Notes under the pieces: generated by a model
The model's input: only the letters and a program-made list of their open reading frames with translations
Databases searched by the model: none
What the model was told of the DNA's origin: nothing
Program-made: the position numbers and the translations under genes
DNA from: Diphasiastrum complanatum
Taxonomy: Eukaryota; Streptophyta; Lycopodiopsida; Lycopodiales; Lycopodiaceae
Length of the DNA: 64,000 nucleotides
Direction of reading: 5' to 3'
Assembly (NCBI GenBank): GCA_029204225.1
Contig: CM055103.1
Location: forward strand, 27,824,315 to 27,888,314
Shown: positions 55,664-64,000 of the stretch, piece after piece
Numbering within the stretch: the first letter of the stretch is position 1
Layout of the letters: each line of letters opens with the position of its first letter

Positions 55664-57050
55664 TGGGAAATCTGTCAGAAGCATGCTGTGTGATGTGTGC
55701 AATTCCAGGAACTAGATATGCTATGAATCATAGACAAGACAACAATCAATCAAAAGCATGCAACACAAAACAATGTTGAAAGAACATAATATCTTTTGTA
55801 TTTTCTTTTTTTAGAGTGAGTCAATTGTCCAGTACCAAACAACACCCTGAAGCTCCTCTGACTTTTTTTTTTTTTTTTAAATCTTGTTCTACTTGTTTTG
55901 ATCTCTGTTCCCATACATATATTCTAGTAGGGGAATCAAAAGATAATTTACTAATCATTACAAGAGAGGTTTACATTAAACTATTAGCTAACTATGTTTT
56001 AACTCTTGTAACGTTGCCTACGGCTGATCGTGACATTTCATGCCTCATGATTGCCAAGTTTCGAATTCGATAATTCGAATCACTTGATAGTTCGTTTCAA
56101 CGCTTGTAGACATTCGGTAGCTCGATAACTTCGAACTATCGGCTGTTCAAGGAATGTATAGAAAAAGGTTGGTTGAGTTCATCATTTCCAACACAAGTCA
56201 AGTGATATACTTACAAGACTTCTAAATGGAGTAGATAAGATCAAATGTAAGACATTTGTGACTTTGTGCATTTGTCTTATGTTGGTGATGACGAGCTAAG
56301 TATTTTTTGATTAAGTTTCTAAGAGAGGCCTTAGTTGGCAAGATATCACACGTTTGATGCTTTGTAAAGAGATTAAGTACATAATTTTGAGAGGCTTTGT
56401 TAGTACTTATCATGTAAACATTGTGTTAGAGGATGTATTTAGAGAATATGTGACAACTACAGAAAGTGTTTTTGTAGTGATGAAAAAGAACAAAGTATAG
56501 TTGTGTTTTTTAAGAAGAATGTTATTGTTTATAGAGACTTCATATTTGGTGAGAGGTTTACTTATGAGAGGAGTGAAAAAGATAGATTTCAATTTTATAG
56601 AGACTTCAAGTCTTGAGGTTGCTAATTTTGTAAATAGTAATGAATTTGAATCATTAACATATCCAACAACTACTACAAGATAGTGCACTTAGGGAGAGCA
56701 AAGAAATATTTTCTACTAATTTTGATGTTTTGACTTCTATTATTTAGTATCTCGAATAGTGTATGGTCATTTTGGTGTTGATCAAGAAGAGGAAACTTTG
56801 TCATGAATCTTGGTGGTGAGGGAATGATCGAATTTTTAGAAAATGTTAAAAATTTTAAAAAAAATTAAAAGTGCGAAAATTTGAAATTTTTAGTTTTTTC
56901 CAATTTCTTGTAATATCTATGAAATTGACTAAGAATAGTGATGTGACCATACTGGAGTCAATTTCAGTCAGTTTTTGGTCAGCAGTACTTCACTATGAGT
57001 TAATCAGATATTAACTAAATTTAGTAATTTCTAGGATAGATATATCGAGA
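55664..57050. other. Partial LTR of the gag relic, then unassigned AT-rich sequence
   Basis: The LTR of the minus-strand gag relic extends rightward from 55664 with no end located. No genes. A T16 run lies at about 55864-55879. Confidence 0.4.
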
Positions 57051-57059
57051 TGGCCGATA

Positions 57060-57416
57060 CAGCTATGCCACGAAGCTCTGCATAAACTTTGTGAGACACG
57101 CTTACTAGTTGTGCATGCACTAGCAGCTGAAAAGGAAAGACGCAAGACATGGCATGATCATAGGTTACAAAAGAAGGATCTTCATTCCGGAGATTTGGTC
57201 CTGATGTATAAAACCAAGGCGATCAAAGGGAAATTAAAATTCACAGGTGAAGGTCCCTATCGGATCAAGGAAAGTCTTAATCATGGAGTCGTGGATTTAG
57301 AAAAGTTAGATGGGACACACCATTCGATACACCCATCAACGATAGCCGGTTGCACAAGTACTGGCCACCACAGTGAGATAGATCCAGATTGGTGGGGGCA
57401 TGTTACGAAAAGCTAA
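57060..57416 (+). pseudogene. Ty3/gypsy (Athila/Tat-like) integrase C-terminus
   Basis: A frame of about 100 codons with EKERRKTWHDHRLQKKDLHS, GDLVLMYKTKAIKGKLKFTG and EGPYRIKESLNHGVVDLEKL, the typical C-terminal integrase segment of the non-chromodomain gypsy elements. It runs into a polypurine tract ggtgggggca and a probable 3' LTR start TGTTACGAAAAGC at 57401, which overlaps the ORF end. Confidence 0.8.
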
Positions 57417-58130
57417 TCTACTAAGCCATCACCGCTAGATCTAAGAAGATCAAGCCAAATCAAGCTAGATCCATCAAGATTTAGCCAGATCAAGCAAGAT
57501 TGGGGAAATCCATCAGAATTCAAGAAGGATCTAGATCCAAATAGGATCAAGAAGGAAGCAGATCATCATATTGACTGAGGGATTTGTTACCAAGTATCCA
57601 TCAAAACTTCTAGAGAACTACAAACAGTCAGATCAAGCCTGGATGAAGCTGATTACCAATTTACAAAAGTTAAAAATCAAAAAATCTCGAGATCTCGTCA
57701 AAAAACACTCTAAAAGAGCACTGTTTCATGATTTCTTGAGATCCCCTAGGAGATAGCTCTTGAAACTTGGACAGTCACCATAATTGACTCAGATGCATCC
57801 ATGAAAATCTCTGCAAGAGTTCCTGATGGAGGATTCACCATTTTATAGTGTGTGCGAGGGTTCCTAGAAGCTGAATTTTCAGAACCCTCGCAGAGCATCA
57901 AGATCAACTTACCAACCCTCACAAGGTGCCTAAATGGAATCATAGTAGTGAAATTAGCCTACCTACATGGTCTGATCTTGAAAATCCAATCACAAGAACA
58001 AGTTGTGCGAGAGATCACTTCCTGCGAGAGTTGAACCCTTGCAAACAGTCTGAATCCTCGCAAAACCTTCGCATAGCAGTCAAATCACCTTTTGAACTCT
58101 CGCAGACTTCCCTGAGGTCTTAGAATTTTG
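57401..58130 (+). repeat. Probable 3' LTR of the gypsy relic (end not located)
   Basis: Starts TG directly after a purine tract. Rich in repeated words (gatccatcaagat, aagatcaagc at 57430-57560; ctcgca at 57880-58110). The right end is arbitrary. Confidence 0.4.
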
Positions 58131-58210
58131 TGAAGAAGGTGTCTGCCAAAATTTGGGTGGAACTGAGCAAGGGAGAGTGGATTTCACCTAATACGCACTC
58201 TAAATTTCGT

Positions 58211-58219
58211 TATATAAGG
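58211..58219 (+). promoter_or_regulatory. TATA box candidate
   Basis: tatataagg, about 250 bp upstream of the ATG at 58471, comparable with the TATA/ATG arrangement at 18908/19026. Confidence 0.35.
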
Positions 58220-58470
58220 GCTGAATTCGAGTCATTTGTCACCTTTGCTAGCGAAGCTCTGCCAAAATTTACACTGAAATTACCAAGTTCTCCGTTTGTG
58301 ACCAAACTTCCTACCAGCTATCATCCGATCATACTGAACACCGATCTACGCTCTGAACTACACTTCTTGTCATCCAACATTCGTTATTCACAGTTTTCTG
58401 TCGTTTCCACACCTTTTTCCATTTTCCACCGTTCTTCCTACTTTTTCAACCTCTAATCATCACTGCTGAC

Positions 58471-59400
58471 ATGGCCCCTTCTTCCTCTGAAGACTCTGGC
58501 ACCAAACAGGTGATCCAGCATGACATCCCTGAGGCCACACAGATTTGGCCTCTACCCTCTGACGCTTTGATCCAACCATGGCTGCAGACAGCCGGCCTAC
58601 TTCTAGAGGCAATGGTTTTTTACCCGGCGCTTTTCCATTCTGAGATTAGCATGGGCCTCGCCCTTCACACTTACACCACTTGGGATGAGGAAAAGACTCA
58701 TTTTCACTTCCTGTACCAAGGTACCATGTACAAGGTCAGGATTAACGCAGACTCGATGGTCACCATTGGCATTATGTCCGGTGATCGTCAGCCATCTCCC
58801 ATCGCCACGCCAAAAGTCTAATCAAACTTTTTGTCACCCAAATCGCACCAGAAGTCCCCATACAGACTAACAATGGTTACTTGATAGAGGCTATCACGGA
58901 ACCCATCATTTAGGCGGCTGCGCATTTGTTGAATAACTTTCTGGTTATTTCAACATTTCACAAAGACAGAATCCAGTCTAAGCTGCTGAGTCAGATAGTG
59001 GAATCCTTTCTGGAATTCCCTGGTCCCTCAGTTGTGCCATACGACTGGCATAGCTTTCTCATTTGAGAACTAACCAACTCCATCAAACCCAACAACCGTG
59101 AGCAAATTGCAGCAGGCCCCCTGTTGTGTAACTTTGTCTGCGCACTTCCCGAGGCGAAGGTGCATGGTTTCCAATGCTCGTCCATTTTGTCTACCCTCGT
59201 GCCACACACTAACCTTTATCCGCCATCTCAAGCATCCACCTCCTCCCAACCTGTAGTTATTAACACAACGGCCAGCAAACGAATGTGTGGCGCTGCCTCT
59301 ACATCCACATCTCCACCTGCTACCTGAAGACGTCCCTCCACTACCGCACTAACCAATCCATCAACCACCGCCACTTCTTCTTCCGTGCAACCCCCCACTC
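58471..59400 (+). pseudogene. Unrecognised gag-like or host ORF, broken
   Basis: ATG at 58471 opens MAPSSSEDSGTKQVIQHDIP for 116 codons (LLLEAMVFYPALFHSEISMG, TTWDEEKTHFHFLYQGTMYK). In the next frame it continues LIKLFVTQIAPEVPIQTNNG, FHKDRIQSKLLSQIVESFLE and EQIAAGPLLCNFVCALPEAK, with two stops, to a Ser/Thr/Pro-rich tail near 59400. The consistent codon texture says a real but decayed gene. I do not recognise the family. Its position after gypsy LTR-like sequence suggests a retroelement ORF1. Confidence 0.45.
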
Positions 59401-62400
59401 CGATCTCTGTTGTCAATTCTAAACTTAGAGTTTACTTTTTAGAGTTGGGTCCAATTTTGGACTCACATGAATCTTGTGATTTCCAATGTACTTTTTGTGG
59501 ACCCTTGGATCAAGTTGGGTTCAACATGAATGGATAGGATCAATGTGAATATTAGCCAATAGGATTGAGGGGCAAGGGCCTTCCCCATTTTATAAAAAGG
59601 CACCATTTGTACACTATTTTCATGCTTAATAGAGAGGAGGAGACTCTACCATTTTGAGAGCTCAAGCATCCTCATTTGCTAATCAATCTTGCATATGCTA
59701 TTGTTGTGATTGCTTGTTATTTTTATTTCCCATGCTTTTTGGTTATGCTAGTTAAGGTTTTTCCATAAGCAATGACATTGAGCATTTGAGCTAACCTCCA
59801 TCTCATCTCTCTCTCTTTCTCTCTTCTCTTCTCTCTTCCTCTCCTTTTCTATCCCTTTCCTTCATCCAAATCATGATGAATGTTAGTGTAGAGGAGTAGA
59901 GTTAAGGGAGAGAATAGGAAACTGACTCTCTCCCTTAACTCTAAGTGGTGAATAGAGTTAGGGAGGATGTAGGAAACTAACTAAATTTAGCATCTATGCA
60001 TAGTTAGGTACCTATCCAGTGATCTGACCCTGTTGAAAGGCAGGAGGGCTATACTACGCAAGATCTTCGACCCTACACTAGAATATCTTTGTTGCATAAA
60101 TAGGTTTCAATGGAATGATTGAACTGTCACTTGGGTTGAAAATATTTCAAGGAAAATTCCTGTTTGTAATAGAGTGAATCCTTTATTGGAATGCACTTAT
60201 TATTGACTTTTCTTGGATTTAGATATTTTCATATATCATCTTTCCAGTTAACTTTTATTGAAATTTATAATTTCTTTAAAAGAAGGAGTGAAGTGGTGGA
60301 ATAAAATTCTATTTGAAAATATGTAGGTTTCGGAAGAGAACCAACTATGGTATAGAAATGAGATTTGGTCTGAAAGTAATTTCGGATAGATTCAAAGTAA
60401 GATACCTAATTGAAACTTTTCGAAAAAGAGGAATTCTCTAGGGATATCTATAAGTATATTTGATATTTGAATCATTATCTATAAGTAGTACGGTAAAAGG
60501 TCAAAGGTTACTAATTCCATTTTGATTGGAATAGAAGTAAGTTTGATCAAAATTTAAGTCTGAGAGTTCTGTATTAGATCAACCTAATCTTAGTTTGAGT
60601 ACTAGAATCAGAGAGGGGTTGATTGAGTGGAAGAAATTATGTAATTAGAAGGTAAGTTGGATTGGAAAACTGTTGAGAGTGAATGTAATTCGTCTTAGAG
60701 ATTTTTTCGGATATGTTATTTACTCATGAGGAATAGAAATTATTTTGTAGCTGAGTTACTTGATCTTAGTGAAATATGTGAGTAACATATGTGGGTTCTG
60801 GAGGAATCTGCCAGATAAAAATGTGTTTATGTACTGGGTCATAGTGAGATTATTCACATATGTGCACGATTAATCTTGTATGAATCTACAAGGTATTCCT
60901 GGTTACTAGGGTTATTTGGTGCACTTAACCTAGTTGGTGAACATAAATATGTGATCAAATATTGTTTTGACAGATACTTGCAGGGTTAACAAATCTTTGG
61001 ATTGAAGATTTATGGATTAACTTATAAATGGTTTGGATGAGGATCTAAATTTGGTGTCATACTAGTATAATTGAGATCTGCATCTAGCCATTTGAGATTT
61101 CTAAATCATTGGCAATTAACTTGAGTAGTTGATTACTCCAGGATGAAGTTAACTGGTAAATCGATCAGTGTGATGTGGATTCACCGGGAACTGATGGTTT
61201 TGAATTATATTGCTTGTAAGACGCATGATTAGTGAATCATTTGGGTTCATCAGTTAAAATTGTGTGCATTGGATATACAGTATTCTTGGGATAGAGTATT
61301 TCTTAGTTAAGGAAGGGACTCAGCTCATTAGTGATTGTATCCCAAAGAGCTCAATTGGATAACGAATCATAATGAATCCGAGAATAATAACTGAATTGAT
61401 ATTCAACAGGTTTTTGGATATCTAGATTTGTAATCTAAAGTTTGTTTGTAGTTGAAGATGATTATCATTTTGGTATACGTTCAGTCTTTAATTACCAGTG
61501 GTTTATAGAACTTGAATCTTGCACTTCAGTTAAAGAATCATGTTTGAAAAATATCCCTAAATCCAGTATTTTCTTAGTGAAAAGATTTTGGAATGATTCT
61601 TACTTTTCCTGAGTTATGTGGGACATATACTTCAGTATCCTGTAAATGATTAAGTATGGTTTTGGATTCCAAAAAATTATGATTGACGAATCATACGAAT
61701 CTAAATATTTATGATTGACGGATCGTAAATATTACTTAATTGTTGTCAGAGGATTGTAAAGAATTGTAATGATTCTTAAGTGTGACGATTAAGTCTTGGT
61801 CTGTTAATTGAGTAAGAATTCAGATCAGTGTTTTGAATCTCTTTACTCCAGTATTATTGAGAACCTATGGATCTCACAGACATTTTCACAAGATAAGTAT
61901 TTCACTCGTGGAGAATTTAATTTATCTAGTGGATATTATTCTACTATAGTTTATGGTCTGCAGATGCTGATCCTTATCAACTGATAGGACCCACAGTACA
62001 ACAGCATAGTGATTCTACTTTAATTCGCTTGAGTACAGTTCTTCATTTACTTGGATCTCCAGTTATCATAGGAGACAGACAAGTCTATTAAGATGAAAGA
62101 ATGCTATTTTCTTGCATTTGGTGTTAGAAACAAGAGCATTTAACTCAAAAAGAGTATATGGGATACTCAAAGTTGAGTTTTAATCATTCTATATCTTAAT
62201 GAATTTCCTATAGATTCTAGTTGAATGAATTATCATATCTTAGAATTGGATTCTAAGGATAATTGTACTTTGATTTTTTATAAATTGTCTGCCAGAGTTT
62301 GTGGATAATTTCAGACTGTAATTATTATTTATTTTCTTTAACTTTAATCTCTTAAGTTAGAGAATATTTCACTCAGTGGTTCATGTAAGTATTTTACATG

Positions 62401-62647
62401 AAAGTGATATTACTAGCTTGTGTTGAGTGTAACCTAGTTGAGAAATTTATTGCTTAGTGTACTTTTTAAACTTGAGTTGTACTCCAGAACAGAGATTGAC
62501 AATTGAAAATTGGTTTATCTCTAAGTACTTGTTTGACGTGAAAGTCAAACTAAGGATAATGATTTCCTAGGTTAATATTGAAAGTTAAAGGAACTGTTCT
62601 TGTAATTTTTTCCTGTTTTAAGGAGCTTATAAGGATAGAAGTAGTTT
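59401..62647 (+). other. ORF-free stretch, probably the non-coding interior of a LARD-like element
   Basis: About 3.2 kb without a credible ORF. A perfect 16-bp inverted repeat lies at 59898-59913/59927-59942. From about 60.1 kb the AT-rich gatt/aatc texture resembles the leader at 10.03-10.6 kb, and it ends in the polypurine tract of the LTR at 62661, so at least the right part is the interior of that element. The left boundary is unknown. Confidence 0.5.
59898..59942. repeat. Perfect hairpin, 16-bp arms, 13-nt loop
   Basis: agagttaagggagaga / tctctcccttaactct. A third, degenerate copy of the left arm follows at about 59955-59970. Confidence 0.9.
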
Positions 62648-62660
62648 AAGGAGGGAAGAA
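62648..62660 (+). other. Polypurine tract
   Basis: aaggagggaagaa immediately before the LTR start at 62661. Confidence 0.8.
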
Positions 62661-63015
62661 TGTTATGGCCATATTCGGTTAAGGACCTAGAGTAGTCCTA
62701 ATATGGTAGACCGGCCCTCCAATGTTCGAGATTATTGCTCATGCCGAGATTTAATTCCATGTTGAGGCCTGTTTGTGACTAATTACCTTTAGAGGACCGA
62801 GACACTCTAATTGAGACATATGGAGTATTGCATGCCTGTGTGACGGATATAGGCAGGAGGAGTCGCATGAAGAGATGAGACCTATTTATAGTTGACCTGC
62901 ATGGGGGTTGCATGGTTTCATGCACAGGACTCTACTCTCTATATAATGAGGTAGGGATTCTCCCATCGACATATTGGGTTTATGTTACCAGGTTCTCTCT
63001 TATTCACTTGCTGTC
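62661..63015 (+). repeat. Truncated 3' LTR, relative of the LTR at 9533
   Basis: Starts TGTTATGGCCATATTCGG. It aligns with 9533-9882 up to the shared ttgctgtc, then stops abruptly; the last 130 or so bases of the LTR are replaced by copia RT sequence. Confidence 0.85.
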
Positions 63016-64000
63016 CAATCATCAAACATGAGTCGAAAACATGCGTCGACCCGCCTACTCCTCTCCTTTGCAACCGCGGCAGACCTTGAAATCCACCAAA
63101 TGGATGTCCAGACCGCTTTCCTCAATGGAACCATCAAATAGGAGATCTACATGACGCAGCCAGAGGGATATGAACTCAACAGCAAGCAACAACACCTTGT
63201 ATGCAAAATCCACAAGGCGCTCTACAGCTGAAATAGTCACCCAGAGCCTGGTTCCAAAAGATCAACGCATTTTTGATAGAGAATGGTTTCATTCCAAACT
63301 CAGCAGACTCGAATGTCTATTTCAAGTCTATATTAGATTACTTCATCATCATCACTCTCTACATAGATGATACACTCTTATTCAGTAATAATCTGAATCT
63401 GATGAAGGATACAAAATGCATGTTAGCCCAAGAATACAAGATGACTGACATGGGTCCAGCCCACTATTGTCTCGGAATCCAAATTCAACGAGATCCACCC
63501 AGCAGATCGATCTTTGTCAATCAGCAACAATATCTCAACAACGTACTGGAAAAGTATGGAATGGCCAATTGCAAACCCAGTCTCTTTCCACTCGACCCTG
63601 GACTAAAGTTTTTAAAAGAACAGTTTCTTCAAACTGAGGCAGAAAAGGAGGAGATGAAGCGCTACCCGTTTCAATCCATCATCGGCTCACGGATGTATGC
63701 AATGATCTGCACGCGACCAGAACTTGCATATTCGGTCAGTACACTTAGCCAGTTTCTGTCAAATCCAGGCGTAGCTCATTGGAAGGCCATAACAAAGGTC
63801 ATGAAGTACATCCAAGCAATGACAAATCTCAGGATCTACTATGGAGACAGCCAAACTGCCAACATCCTTGAAGCCTACACAAATGCGGATTGGACAGGAG
63901 ATGTCGACACTAGAAAATCAACTTCTGGATTTGTATTTTTATACAACCAAGCCCCAATCTCATGGAATAGTCGGAAGTAGACCTCAGTTGCATTATCATC
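63016..64000 (+). pseudogene. Ty1/copia reverse transcriptase / RNase H, continues past the window
   Basis: Starts with RLLLSFATAADLEIHQMDVQ and TAFLNGTIK-stop-EIYMTQPEGY. After frameshifts a long open frame (63273-63979) holds IIITLYIDDTLLFSNNLNLM (intact YxDD-type YIDD catalytic box), MTDMGPAHYCLGIQIQRDPP, MANCKPSLFPLDPG, YPFQSIIGSRMYAMICTRPE, and AYTNADWTGDVDTRKSTSGF (RNase H Asp). It stops with TAG at 63978-63980 where the family reads SRKQ. The 5' part is broken; the 3' part is well preserved. The element is truncated on its left at the LTR junction. Confidence 0.9.

Overview
This is nuclear DNA of a land plant with a large, repeat-rich genome. The reasons are spliceosomal introns with GT/AG borders, two ordinary plant host genes, plant-type Ty1/copia and Ty3/gypsy (chromovirus) LTR retrotransposons whose primer sites match initiator tRNA-Met, hAT-type DNA transposon remains, and very low gene density. 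A fern, lycophyte or gymnosperm would fit an 11-kb TE-filled intron in a small gene, but the sequence alone does not settle the lineage.

Host genes. (1) At 3148-4907 on the minus strand is the 5' end of an MHK/CDKF;4-type (MAK/RCK-like) protein kinase. An 8-base coding exon carries the start codon, and two more exons carry the glycine loop and the VAIK lysine; the rest lies beyond the left edge. (2) At 40142-53318 on the minus strand is a complete five-exon PHP-domain phosphoesterase gene (461 aa, continuous reading frame, catalytic motifs present). Its second intron is 10.9 kb and holds a stack of transposons.

Layout. 1-1.7 kb: hAT transposase relic. 3.1-6.5: kinase 5' end with a non-autonomous hAT element (13-bp TIRs, 8-bp TSD) in intron 1. 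6.7-9.5: degenerate repeats, no genes. 9.5-10.8: LTR and leader of a non-coding LTR element. 10.85-13.3: copia-type gag relic (minus). 13.8-14.1: SWIM zinc-finger fragment. 15.6-17.2: copia integrase/RT relic. 19.0-22.8: broken gag-like ORF containing a 95-bp perfect tandem duplication and a 3.2-kb internally deleted chromovirus. 23.5-27.3: relics in both orientations. 28.0-35.8: an unusual decayed module. 36-40: essentially empty. 40.1-53.3: PHP gene. 55.0-64.0: copia and gypsy relics, a long ORF-free stretch that looks like the interior of a LARD element, and a truncated LTR fused to a copia RT fragment.

The most interesting region is 28.0-35.8 kb. A multi-exon transposase-like gene (plus) and an acidic-protein gene (minus) meet tail-to-tail 96 bp apart, as in two-gene DNA transposons. 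Next to them is an intronless 153-codon ORF clearly derived from histone H3, with its frame kept and broken only by two TAG codons. It is followed by a spliced Ulp1-like cysteine protease relic. About eight copies of a ~72-bp unit are spread through 32.3-34.8 kb. Each unit has a GATATCGGTTCAACGCGC-like box facing a reverse-complement box. Whether these parts ever formed one element is inference; the motifs and reading frames are visible directly.
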